Origin: Leucogyrophana mollusca
Lineage: Eukaryota > Basidiomycota > Agaricomycetes > Boletales
NCBI GenBank assembly: GCA_021014945.1
Contig: MU266554.1
Location: 2,783 to 25,992 of the forward strand
Reading direction: 5' to 3'
Length of the DNA: 23,210 nucleotides
Positions 9,276-19,191 of the stretch are shown here, piece by piece (the first letter of the stretch is position 1; every line of letters starts with the position of its first letter). The translations under genes and the position numbers were made by a program. Below the pieces are notes generated by a model. That model saw only the letters and a list, made by a program, of their open reading frames with translations, searched no databases and was not told the DNA's origin.

Positions 9276-9555
9276 CACTGGGAGGGCCACTTACTGTATT
9301 GTGGGGATGGACCACCGTTTCCGCACTGGGATAGGCATGTTGTTTGCCTGTTGGGAGCTTACATTTGCACAAGCATATATCTGAGAGAAAAGGGAAGTCT
9401 GGCACATGGAATGCCTCACTATTTTTCAGGATACTGGTCCTCACATACACATCACGTTTGAGGGTGGGTCTGGAGATAGGAGTGGAAATGAAACACTTAC
9501 AATGTTAACTGGTCAATGTGTTCATGATGGTGAGATGGGGTTGGAAGAGGATGGT
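9276..9555. other. Spacer, no gene seen
   Basis: Sequence between two repeat zones. A frame crossing it is not conserved or recognisable, and I assign nothing. Confidence 0.35.
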
Positions 9556-10115
9556 TAAAATGTCATGAAGTCGCGAAATCACGAAACCCCATGGCTGCCA
9601 ACATCCTCTTCCAATCTCGCCTCACCATGCTCTATGAATGAATTACCACTGACCTGCCCACAGATTTACAACACTTTATTTCAATCCCATCTCGCTACGA
9701 ATGATATGATAGCATTACCATTAACTTGCCCAGGTTTATAACATCTTATTTACATCCTGTATTGCTCAAAATGTCATGAAACCACGAAACCCCATGGCTG
9801 CCAATTTCATGACTTCATCACATTTGCAGGGATACGTGCTAAAAATAGAAGTTTATAATGTCTTGTTTACATCCCGTATTGGCTTAAAATGTCATTTGCA
9901 GTGATACACAATAAAAACAAAAGTTTATAACGTCCTTTTCCAATCTCGTCTCACCATGTTCCAGATGCTATGAAGGGATTCCCACTGACTTGCCCACAGA
10001 TTTACAACATTTTATTTCAATCCCGTCTTGCTACAAATGTTATGAATGAGACCGAAGTTCATGAAACCCCTTCCAATCTCGCCTTAACATCTTCCAATCG
10101 CTATGAACAGATTAT
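9556..10115. repeat. Zone of decayed interspersed repeats
   Basis: Several modules recur in changing order. GAAACCCCATGGCTGCCAA occurs at about 9584 and 9788, and also in the outlying copy at 9034. AAATGTCATGAA, TTTATAA(C/T)..CTT..TTTACATCC, CCAATCTCGCCTCACC and TGCCCACAGATTTACAACA are each seen two or more times. The mosaic looks like an old satellite or overlapping remnants of one non-coding element. No long open frame is present. Confidence 0.6.
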
Positions 10116-10975
10116 CCCATTGCCCTCTGACCCTTGTTCCCAGTGACAGTATCTCAGATGTCCTTTAACAGCCATAGGGCTTCACGGTTTCGTGACTTTG
10201 TGACATCCAAATCATGATGTACTTGCACGTGGTTTCAGTCTGCGAGTGAGTGTTCTGAGATGTCTGGAGTGCTTTCTTCTGCGACAGCATCCCAGATATA
10301 CTTTAAGAGCGGCCTCACCCTGGCCAATCCTTGTGGGGGGCAGGTAGTCTGCAAGGCGTTTGATAAAATAGCCAGCTGTCGAACACATCTTCAACAAGGA
10401 GCAGCCAATGAGTATGGAGCCAATGCCACAACAATAGGCTCAAGGAGGGGGTCACTGTGACTGGGGATGGGCCGGTGATAGGGTGCGATAGTGGACGATA
10501 GGGTTGTGTGCCGGAACGACCGAAGACCAAGGCAATGACGGCGAACTTGAAGATGTCATGGGCGTGTTGTCATGGAATACGTTGAGGATCCTTTCTGTTG
10601 ATACCCATGGTTACAAGGCATCAGCAGGCTGCTCGAGGTCGAGGGCGATAGACACACAAGGAATGCCTGCCGAACTTCGGGAGACAACACAGTCCACCAC
10701 TGCCTTCTCGCTCGCCCCGCCCACAAGGTGTGTTCATGTAGGAGATGATGGTAGGGATATTAACAGACATGCTCTGCACAAGGTTGAAAATACACGAGCG
10801 AGTTATCGATGATAGTTGACCATGTACTCCTGGGTATTACTCCGGCTCTAGCGAGTTGACGGTTCAGCCCACTTACCCTTAAGTAGAATTCACAGCTAGG
10901 CATTAAACACAGCCAGTCACTTCTGAACGGGAGGTGGAGCCTGTGACCCCTGTCTGTTAATAATTGTATAATTTT
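10116..10975. other. Spacer, no gene seen
   Basis: About 860 bp without a supportable gene or RNA. The word GCTAGGCATTAAACACA near 10895 recurs near 17370, suggesting another dispersed repeat. Confidence 0.4.
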
Positions 10976-10979
10976 ATGT

Positions 10980-11253
10980 TGCGTTAAGGACATGCTGTCC
11001 CGCTAGGAAGGGAAGAGAGAGCTCGCTGTCACACGACGGTAGATCGCAAGAGCGACTTGATGGGGTGAGCGTGGCCAGGACGGAGAGTGAGGGGGCAGGT
11101 GGTTCCGCACATCAGTTCAAAACGAGGTGCGGGGGTGGGGTGGGGGGGATCATAGAGTCGTCTACGTCCCGATGGTTGGAACGAAACGAGAATATCAGAA
11201 TATCTGCTACAGTGTGCGGGATCGGCGCACATCGCGTGAAATCGATGTGCGCA
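10980..11253 (-). repeat. 3' flank of copy B, homologous to 1590-2010, with two palindromes
   Basis: Counterpart of the copy A 3' flank. Palindromes lie at 11106-11131 (CGCACATCA / CGAGGTGCG) and 11225-11253 (GCGCACATCG / CGATGTGCGC). Left of about 10980 the similarity to the copy A side stops, marking the duplication edge. Confidence 0.65.
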
Positions 11254-11405
11254 GGTACTGACTAGTTGAGACACGACATGAGATGAATCGACGCGGTAGT
11301 GTTACATTCGAAACGTGGGTACTATTATACAACGCGACGACGAGACAAAACGCAACGCAGAGACGGGGGAACATACATGGGCGGGGAAGCAGTTCGACGA
11401 GTACT

Positions 11406-12011
11406 CTAATCCTCCATGTCACGATCGTCATCGTCATCGTGATCATGGGCGACGGTTGGGCTCTGAGGGTGGCGCGCGGCGTCCTTTAGCCTCTTGGGTT
11501 TCGGCGAATCGCCGGTGGCTGTGGAGCGGACGTGAGTCACAGAGAGGACGCGAGGAAAAAAAAAAAAAGACGGACGACTCTGGCCGTCAGGGTGGGGGCG
11601 CTTTCTGAGGTCCGACGTTGGGGAGCTGGGATGTGGAGAGGTCGGCGCGGAGATGGCGGAGGCAGTGGCGACGTTTTCGGACGGGAAGACGGGAAGGGGT
11701 CCGAAGAGGAGTCTGATCGTGGCGGCTCTAAGCTCCAGCTCTTGAGGTGGGGAGAGTGTGTCAAGCCTGTGTGGTGGACACGTCAAGCGAGTCACTCACC
11801 AGCCTGCGTCGCGGCGTCTTGCTGTTGAACGGCTTCCGGCTGGTCGCAGGGGGGCGCTGTATCATGGTAAGCGTGCGCGTATCGTTCGAAACCGATGCGC
11901 GGACTGACCGTCGCTGTCGAAGGGGTCACCGACGTCACCGATGTGTTCGCCGCCTGAATGTGACGTGTTAGTGGATCAATCGACGCAACGATTGTGACAT
12001 GAAAGCAAGAT

Positions 12012-12058
<47 letters not shown>

Positions 12059-15000
12059 AGATAGGACGCGAGGTGCGCATATCGTGTTAGATCGATGCGC
12101 GGGCACTCACCATCTTGCCCAGCGGCAAGGAAAGGCGCGGGGACAGACGACGTTGCAGACGCCCGAGGGGATGCCGGGGGACTGGTGAGATCTGCGCGAG
12201 CGGCAACCCCCCCAAAAAAAAACATCAGTGACAACTCGCGCAGATCGCGCTCGGACGATGTGCGGCTGCGTACCAGAATCATGATGATCGGACAGTTCTT
12301 CTTCGACAGCGGGGGTCTTGGGAAGCATTTTGCGCCGGGGCTTAGGTCGGGGCGTTGGCACGGGCGTGAGCGGAGGCTCAGTCACAGACGTAGGCGCCTG
12401 CGCGGGTGCGGGTGGGCGCTCGGGTTGGGCCTGAGACTGGGGCTGGCGTCGGGGCTTGGGCTTGGGCTTGGGCTTGGGCGTGGACTCGGGCTCGCTCTGT
12501 TCCTCCTCCATTGCCCTCTGGCTGCCTTTCCCATATCGCTGGGAAGCCTCGGACGCGGTGGCCGCGCCCTTACCTTTCGGCTGAGACGCCCGCTTCTCGG
12601 TGGCCTTGCCGCTCCCCGTCCGTTTGGATGGCTGCTTCCCCTTGCCTTTACCTTTACCGCGCTGGTCCTCGTCATCGTCCTCGCTGGACTCCTGCGCTTC
12701 GGACTCCTGGTCGTCCGTCCCCGCGGGGATCTCCTCCTCGAGGTCCTGGGCAAGGTCATGAGCGTCGCACAAGACCGGAGGGGTGAAAGGAACCCACCAT
12801 CGTGCTGGGGTGCACCAACATCTCCGCCCGCGTGTAGTCGGTGTGGTGCCAGGTCGTCTCGGGGTCGTACATGACCTTTGCAGGGTCGTTCGCTTCGAAG
12901 AAGCGTTTGCGCTGCACGTTGATCTCCAGGACCTACGCGGGGCGTCAAAGGAAAAGGTGAGCGATTCAGACTTTGAGGCGCCGGTACTTACGTGGATGAG
13001 TTGCGACACGACGTCGTGCACCTCCGACGCGACGATGCCGGGCGAACTCCCGAGGAGAGCGAGCGGGGACTTCTCGACCGTGCTGACAATCGCCTGGATT
13101 GCTTTCCTCTGCTCCTCGCCGGTGGTGTAATGGTCGAGGCGGTCGCGAAGGATCCACCGTTGCTCGCCCACGGTCTTTAACCACCTCGGCAGGGGGGCCG
13201 GCCGATTAGGCACCTTGACGTTGTCCCACCAGGCAAAATGCTTCTGAACCTCGACGTCGCCGCTGCCGCTGGGCACGCTGTCGCCAACCTCCCCGGCGGT
13301 GATGGCGTCATATATCTTGGTGCGGAGATTGGCGACCATGACGTTCATCAATTTCTGTCGGTACCCCTTGACGGTGTCCATCTCGTACAGCAGGGCTTGG
13401 AGCATTGTCTTCACGTCCCGCGTTAAGCTTTTCAGGTTGGACGAGCGGACCTTCCAGAGCGACCCCTTGAGTTCCTTGAAGCCACGCACGCTGTTGAGGT
13501 CCGTCCGCGCCCGAACGGCCTCACGATTGAGGTCTTTCCTCACGGCCTTCAGGAGGGTTTCGACGTCGCGACTGAAAGTGTTGCTCCCCTGGGACACCAT
13601 GTCTAATGCCTGCCTCCTTTGGGTGCGTTCGACGGTACCATTTTCGATGAGCAGGACGTGGAGCATCTGGAGGTTGGTCTCCCTGTCCATCCACAGGATG
13701 TGGTAGACCTGTTGTGAAGGGTGAGTGGCTGGCAATGCGCGTGGGGAGGCGCAGCCGCGCGGACGTACCTCTTTGGCGGTTTCGTCGGGATCGGCGAGAT
13801 GAGGGTTGTCGTAGATGTGCTTGAACATGGTTTCGGTGTAATCAGCCATCAGCTGATCGCGCACAAGGCCGCGGGCGTAGTCGACCAGGGGGTCGAACCA
13901 CCTGGACACCTGTAACGGGGGTCGTTAGCACGTCGGCGCGCGGATCGACTGATATCGATGTGCGCGAAGTCGAAGTTCGAAGTCGGACGACCGCTCTAGC
14001 GCACATCGCGCTGACACGATGTGCGGGAGCCACACGGGAAATCGTGTGGGAGAGAGGCTCGTCTCGGGCGCACATCGATCTCGATCGATGTGCGCGCGCG
14101 AGGCGCATAGTGCGAACGACTCACCTCGGCCAAAGGAAGGGAGTACTCCTTCAATACCGCGGCGGCCGAAAGAAACGACCCGCGAGTGAGCAGTGGCGGT
14201 AACGATTTCGGAGGAGTGATCGGACGACAACTCCACGCAGCGACGTCTATGCGCGCGATGATGCGACTGTATTTTTCGTACTGCGGGCTTGAGGGGTCGG
14301 AGAGGTGCGTCGACCAAGTATCCAGAAGCATGTCCTTCACGTTGTAGTAATAAGCATCGAGGAGGTCCTTCCGCGTTCCAAGACTGAACGTGTCCGTGAC
14401 GTCGTCGAAGAAGATATCGTCAACGCGATCCAGTAGCGTTTTGAAAACGTCCACGCTCCCCTTGCGCGCGGACATCAACTGTCGTCCCAAGCGGGCGAAC
14501 GAGGCGTCGGCTTCCGCGACTCCGGGGTAGCTGGGGGGATGCCTAGCCGCCTTGAACAACGCTTCCACCTCAGTGTGACACGGGAAGTCGTCCGGCGAGT
14601 TGAGGAGTCTCATGAAGTCAAAGCTTTCCTGGACCCACATGGAGAGCATCTGGCGCCCGGTGGTATTCGTCAGTCGGTCGTTGTGATTTCGACGGAACCC
14701 ACTCACCCCGATGATCGTCTTCACATGGTTCTCCATCCACGTCAGAGACATTTCCTGCATCTGCCTGAAATGGGACCCCATGCTGAGCAGGCACATCAGC
14801 ATGACCACCGTCATTTTCGACCCGAAGACACGCGACATCTTCGAGTTGACGGCCCTAGAGTCCGCGACCATGGCGCTGTACGCAGTCTCGAAAGCCTCCT
14901 CCGACGTCTCCTTCGCCACGATCAGCTGTCGCACGCTCCTCACCATCCGATCCTCCTCGTTCTCGGCGTACTCGTACAGCTGCTTGTTTTCGCTGAGGCG

Positions 15001-16054
15001 CACCGCAGCGTCCATGCCCACCTCGCAGAGGACCTCTGTCGTCAAGTCAGCGTCGCGTCACTTCGGGTCTCGCGAATGACGTCGCAGGCGTCTCGCGCGC
15101 ATCGAGTCGACACGATGTGCGGGGGTGGTGATGGGTCTCGCGCCTCAACGACTCCCCGCGTATCGTTCTCGATCGATGTGCGCGCGCGGGACACATGGAC
15201 ACATTTCTGTGATGTGTCGTCCTCACACTGATGTGCGCGCACATCGCTCTCGGTCGATATGCGCCACCAGACTACCCACAACGACAAAAACAAGCTGGTC
15301 TCACCTTCGCGGTACACGATCACGCCCCACATCCCGAAATTCTCATGGAGCTCCCCATTCACCTTGCTCAATTCCTCTGTCACCGAGTTCACCTGGATTT
15401 GCGTCAGCGTCGTCTTGAGTTTCGTCTTGTACAGCTTGTCAAGCAAGGCGGACAGCCTCTTTTGCTCATCCTCCAACTTCTGGTGGATCTTCTTCAGTGC
15501 GTACACTCGGTGCTGCCCGGACGCCGCCTTCACGAGCTCGTTTTCCCCCACGCGCAACACCGGCAACTTGTCCCCCAGCCGCTCGTCCGACACCGGCACG
15601 ATATTCATCATCGACGTCGGCAACACGACGGGGATCATCGTTTCCCGCGCGAACCGTCGAATCCCGTGAACCTTCATCGACGCGATGAGCTTCGCGCCCT
15701 CCGCCTCTTTCAGCTGCCGGTCGTTCCACGTCTGGAACACGAGGCGCCCGCCGTCCACCAACGCCAAGACGTCCATCTGCGCGAACCCCGCGCATGCGTC
15801 CCTGATAACCTTGTCGAGGTGAGCGGTCCGCGCGTCGACCACCTCCTTTGGCTTGATCGGCGCCACCTCCTGCCGATTCAACACGAACTCCTGTGATCCC
15901 CGTCGTCGCGTTCGATCAGCATCCATCGATGTGCGGTAGATCCGTCACTCACCTCCTCCTCGCTCTCCGGTTCCGTTGCTTGTTTTTTTCTCCGTCCAGA
16001 CCCAGACGCTACCGCGTTGCTCGCGTTGCTATCGTTGTTCTTCTTGGGTGCCAT
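11406..16054 (-). CDS. ParB-like-domain family protein, copy B (13 exons, 1155 aa predicted)
   Basis: Proposed exons: 16054-15953, 15890-15305, 15035-14707, 14649-14125, 13909-13769, 13708-12992, 12932-12798, 12745-12274, 12191-12111, 11953-11909, 11856-11800, 11740-11576, 11518-11406. The frame is open to TAG. Exons 3, 5 and 7 have the same length as in copy A, and introns fall at the same codons and phases. The N-terminus MAPKKNNDSN ends GRRKK; SGQHR is at 158-162 inside KAASGQHRVYALKKIHQKL. Body blocks match A: MLSMWVQ, SRWFDPLVDYARGL, WWDNVKVP, VEKSPLALLG. Residues 846-1002 are acidic, then KGKGKGK and KPKPKPKPRR. The tail is QSPTGDSPKPKRLKD then an Asp-rich end. The intron 11741-11799 has no equivalent in A, and its AAG acceptor, chosen to keep frame, is the weakest part of the model. 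Function is unknown; nuclear DNA binding is inferred. Confidence 0.83.
11857..11908 (-). repeat. Intron 10 of copy B with palindrome 11875-11902
   Basis: A 52-nt intron (donor GTCAGT, acceptor ACAG). Arms GCGCGTATCG and CGATGCGCGG match the position of the palindrome at 2815-2842 in copy A but differ in arm bases. Confidence 0.75.
11954..12110 (-). repeat. Intron 9 of copy B with palindrome 12074-12101 and microsatellite
   Basis: A 157-nt intron (donor GTGAGT, acceptor TTCAG). The palindrome has arms GCGCATATCG and CGATGCGCGG near the donor, as in copy A. The extra length relative to A comes mainly from the ATG repeat next to it. Confidence 0.75.
12012..12058. repeat. (ATG)n microsatellite, about 15 units
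   Basis: An uninterrupted trinucleotide run inside intron 9 of copy B. It is absent from the same intron of copy A, so it arose after the A/B duplication or was lost from A. Confidence 0.95.
12192..12273 (-). repeat. Intron 8 of copy B with palindrome 12237-12264
   Basis: An 82-nt intron with GTACGC donor and CGCAG acceptor. The arms, CGCAGATCG(C) and CGATGTGCGG, are more decayed than in copy A. A run of T followed by G on the sense strand precedes the acceptor. Confidence 0.7.
13910..14124 (-). repeat. Intron 4 of copy B with three palindromes
   Basis: A 215-nt intron (donor GTGAGT, acceptor TACAG). Palindromes lie at 13936-13966, 13999-14026 and 14068-14096. The last has near-perfect arms GCGCACATCG and CGATGTGCGC. 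Copy A has four in this intron and copy C two. Confidence 0.85.
15036..15304 (-). repeat. Intron 2 of copy B with three palindromes
   Basis: A 269-nt intron (donor GTGAGA, acceptor GACAG). Palindromes lie at 15095-15122, 15157-15186 and 15235-15264. The first has the same core as its copy A counterpart (ATCGAGTCGACACGAT). The other two keep the pattern but differ in arm bases. Confidence 0.85.
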
Positions 16055-16280
16055 TTTCTTTACTGTGTTTCTAGCTGGTGGATGTGAGTGAAAGAGGAGT
16101 TGCAGATCGTTCCGCGCGTGCTTCCTTCAAGTATTTCACTCATTTCACTTATGCTACTGATCACTCGTACATAATCGATAACATTTTAGCCCATGCACGC
16201 CCCCACCTCGTGTCGATCCCAGCAGCATCGTGTCCGTGGCGGTGTAACTGCCCCCTTTTGGTAACCTCACTCCGCCGATC
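16055..16280 (-). promoter_or_regulatory. Upstream region of copy B, conserved with copy A
   Basis: Collinear with 7038-7266 with scattered substitutions and small indels. It presumably contains the promoter and 5' UTR of copy B. No confident core promoter element is visible. Confidence 0.5.
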
Positions 16281-16386
16281 GTGTCGGGACGATGTGCGCA
16301 TAACGTTCGAGAACGATGTGCGCGTAAGGCGCACAACCGGTCAGCACGATGTGTGCTTAACCTGTCAGCACATACCGTGCCCATAG
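16281..16386. promoter_or_regulatory. 24-bp-period array upstream of copy B
   Basis: Units start at 16281 and 16305, then after a 9-nt interruption at 16338 and 16362. Each contains ACGATGTGCGC or a variant followed by TAAC/TAAG. The array is equivalent to 7267-7386 upstream of copy A but has diverged, and here units keep better palindrome half-sites. The last unit ends CCGTGCCCATAG, like CCGTGCCCGTAG in copy A. Function is inferred. Confidence 0.7.
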
Positions 16387-16404
16387 TATCCTCCTGGAGC
16401 GATC

Positions 16405-16670
16405 ACTGCACCACCACATCTGGATACCTTGACGAACCGCTGCCTGAAGCGGCCCACCAACGCACACTCCAACCCTTTTCTGGACATATGCCCCACACGC
16501 AGACAAAACAATCGCTGCACTCTCAGCCCTACATCAACCGTTGGCTGGCACTCGGCAACGCATCGTGTGCTCCTGCTGTCTCATTTCCCATCTCAAAGTT
16601 TACTGGCTTCACCCGTGGGCCATCGGCCAGTTCGGCCCACCAACACCTCCGCCATCATCCACAGATAAAG
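16405..16670 (+). repeat. Dispersed repeat, instance 2
   Basis: Same-orientation partner of 7895-8185 and inverse partner of 17509-17660. It begins right after the copy B array, so it may be the outermost part of the duplicated unit. A long open frame on the plus strand crosses it but is not conserved in the other instances. Confidence 0.55.
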
Positions 16671-17436
16671 ACCTCCTGCCTAGTAGTCCATTGCCTTTAC
16701 TTTTTGTCTTGGCCATCTCGTCACAGATCATCTTGGAAACCGCCTCAGAGCGAGCGTTCCCGCTCGGCAACCGGCTGCCACACATTCCACACCATCAATT
16801 TCCTCTTCATTTTCGGCACCCTTCTAAAGCCACCACATACAGTACAGTATGGGACCGGTTCGTTACCCACCACACATTTCCTGCATGTCCCGTTACACTC
16901 CACATTGTATTGTATTCTTAGAAAATCATCGTCAATGGGGAGTCGAAAGTACATCGCGAGCCAATTTTTGGAAGACCCCTGATGTTGTCGCTGCCGCCAT
17001 ATGAAATCACATGAAAGGGCTCCCTTTGCAACGTTACAGCACCACCTTCCGAACACTTTTGGTGGGATGATATTAATATACGAGTATCAAACGGCTATCC
17101 CGCCGAACAGGTTTTGCCAAAGAAAAATCAATCCCACAGTCGCAGCCTTGTAGACCGAACATTTTGACATGACACTGGTATCTCCCAAGTAGAATGCCGG
17201 CCGACTCCTTCGGTCACGCCACCAAGTTCAGGAAGGCTCTCTTTAGTGGCTATATCGTGCTTGAGGCGCTTCAGAGGATGAGCTTGTTTGCCAGCACCTG
17301 GAAAGTCAGACGACGACCGCTTGCTTGGCACCTCGCTCGACACGTCGGGGGTCCGCTCGCCTGGTCGGTGCTAGGCATTAAACACACATGCTTACTCACT
17401 GTCGTTGCGACGTAGAGCCGGCAAGCCAATGTCCTC
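16671..17436. other. Spacer between divergent copies B and C; no supported gene
   Basis: This is the centre of the B-C head-to-head arrangement. Minus-strand frames at 17343-17128 (starting MSSEVPSKRSS and containing PLKRLKHD) and 17056-16745 (with a Cys-rich CNGTCRKC stretch) look somewhat protein-like, but they lack splice signals linking them and resemble no family I can name, so they are not called. Confidence 0.35.
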
Positions 17437-17660
17437 ACTGCCAAACTGGGGCGGAGGGCACTTGATAAGTGGTAGGAGTCATTGTGGAAGTCTGCCCAAA
17501 GGAAATCCGGAGCCAGTGAGCAAAAGGTGTGGTGTGTGTGGGCGGATGGGCTGCTTTCCTAAGAGGGAATTGGACGTCTGGAGCATTGCTGAGTGCCGGC
17601 CAACAGTTGATATAGGGCTTTTAACTACGTGTATGTGTGGCATATGTGTGATGATGGACG
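17437..17660 (-). repeat. Dispersed repeat, inverted instance 3
   Basis: Contains CACTTGATAAGTGGTAGGAG (reverse complement of part of 8140-8170) and GAGTGCCGGCCAACAGTTGAT, which matches the reverse complement of 16520-16560. Its inverse orientation relative to instance 2 mirrors the opposite orientations of copies B and C. Confidence 0.55.
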
Positions 17661-18061
17661 GACCGGGGAGGAAAGAGGGACTGGAAGAGAGAAATAAATC
17701 CCTTGCCAGGGCATGAGACAGTAGATATGTAGCAATAGAGATACATACATGCTACACGAAGTACATCATTCTATATCAATTTGAGGTTGTGGATTTTACC
17801 TCGTGCGGATCTATATGGATGGAATGGTGGACGAATACATCGATTGAACAATAGGCATTGCTATGGAAAGATACACATCGAATGGAAAGGTATCGAGGCA
17901 GAACTACAAGAACCAGGACTGTTGGGTCTGATCCCTCCGAGTCGAAACCAAAGTTGCGAGTCTCTCGCCTCAACTGTGAATAGATTCACATTATCGAATG
18001 CAAGCACTTGGCTTGCTGGCATGTTCGAATGACCTTTCAGCAATCGACCACATATTCAGGT
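17661..18061. other. Spacer, no gene seen
   Basis: AT-richer sequence with several short frames on both strands. None has splice support or a recognisable product. Confidence 0.4.
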
Positions 18062-18277
18062 CTAGATGATCTGATGGAGGCAATCCTTACCCTTGCCCGC
18101 CCGGCTACCCGCCCCTCTACTCGCTGTCTGATGGGGCAAACTGGACTTCGCCGTTGGCCTTCCTACACCAGCCGCCGCTTCCGCTAGCTACAGGAGAAAG
18201 CAGTTGGTTGTCTGCCTCACTGGTGGTGCAGTGAATGGCTTACCATCTTGTCCGCCTGCGCTTTGTGGGCCTGACGT
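18062..18277 (-). pseudogene. Possible two-exon gene fragment
   Basis: On the minus strand an acceptor-like CCCGCAG precedes a short exon (18277-18244; RQAHKAQADKM), then a 56-nt GTAAGC...TGTAG intron (18243-18188) and an exon from 18187 to a TAG at 18064-18062 (LAEAAAGVGRPTAKSS...). Splice signals and composition look genuine, but no upstream exons or start were found, and the product is not recognised. It may be the 3' end of a decayed gene or a chance arrangement. Confidence 0.25.
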
Positions 18278-18950
18278 CTGCGGGTGTTAATGGGTATTGC
18301 CACAACACGGATCACACAAGGGTACAAGTGTACTGATCGAGGTGGCAAACGTCATAAATGAATGACGCTCTGGGCGCATATATGCGACTGTGCCAACGTC
18401 AACTCAAAGAATGCGGGACTCGGAGAATCGCTGTAAGGCATGATGTGATGCTTCTTGGCCTCGAATTGGTTCCTGATATGCATATATGCGCTGTCACCGG
18501 AGTCTAGAGGGTCCACTGCTGTTCCTCGAAATACGAGCTAAGAGACGAGGCACTGTGCTGATAGATTGACGAACTCACGCTGACACCCGCCGAATCACAG
18601 TCGTCCAGAAATCGCTGTGTTTTCGTACCACTCTCAATCTCTGCGATTTGATTTCAATATCTCATTCAACATATATAACCACATACCAACCTCAAAAACG
18701 TCTATTTTCGCTGGGCATGAGGTGTCGAGTGTGTGTGCGAGGGCATTGAAATCGTGTGCAGGACGGGGATGTTGTAGGGCAAGGGAGGGCGGGCGAGGAC
18801 GTTCTGGGTGATGGTCGTCCTGACGTATGACGAGGCCATGCTCACACAGGTTCCATCGCATAACATCCTGCCTCCTGCATGGTCGACGGTGCTTCGTGAT
18901 TCGGGAGGAAGTTGATGCGGATCATGGCGAAACGAAACGCGCTCGGCGCA
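18278..18950. other. Spacer, no gene seen
   Basis: Two short perfect palindromes, GCGCATATATGCG near 18375 and GCATATATGC near 18480, are visible but differ from the family palindromes. An AT-rich stretch with CATATATAACC near 18668 could be a core promoter, but no gene follows it convincingly. Confidence 0.35.
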
Positions 18951-18956
18951 ATTAGC

Positions 18957-19008
18957 GCGCATCGTGTCGGGACGGTGTGCGCACATCGTGTCGAGTCGAT
19001 AAGCGGCG
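18957..19008. promoter_or_regulatory. 24-bp-period palindrome pair upstream of copy C
   Basis: ATCGTGTCG recurs exactly 24 bp apart (18961 and 18985) within two overlapping palindromes whose arms are GCGCGCATCG, GTGTGCGCAC (shared) and the decayed CGATAAGCGG. It lies about 190-240 bp upstream of the copy C start, the same relative place as the arrays of copies A and B, although the rest of the upstream sequence is not obviously conserved. Confidence 0.7.
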
Positions 19009-19103
19009 GGATGTTGACAAAAGGGGGAACGATCCTCGTGGCTGTTCGGATCACGGCAAGGGTCATGACATGAGGAGAAGGTGTGGACGCGTTCTGAGCG
19101 AGG

Positions 19104-19110
19104 GATAAAT
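19104..19110 (+). promoter_or_regulatory. Candidate TATA-like element of copy C
   Basis: GATAAATACT lies about 85 bp before the ATG of copy C. Position and sequence fit a fungal core promoter, but this is a single short motif without other support. Confidence 0.3.
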
Positions 19111-19191
19111 ACTCGAGGAGGATGCGCGGAGCGAGCTGTAACTCTTCGACCGGTAACCCACACACGAATAGGTACGGAAACATTGAAAGCG

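Noticed and set aside
1590..16386. Known DNA transposon (for example KDZ, Plavaka or Starship type)
   Set aside because: No transposase or tyrosine recombinase motifs, terminal inverted repeats or target-site duplications could be seen; only duplicated genes with flanks.
16281..16982. Plus-strand frame of 233 codons upstream of copy B
   Set aside because: It starts inside the 24-bp array and runs into a dispersed repeat whose other instances do not keep the frame.
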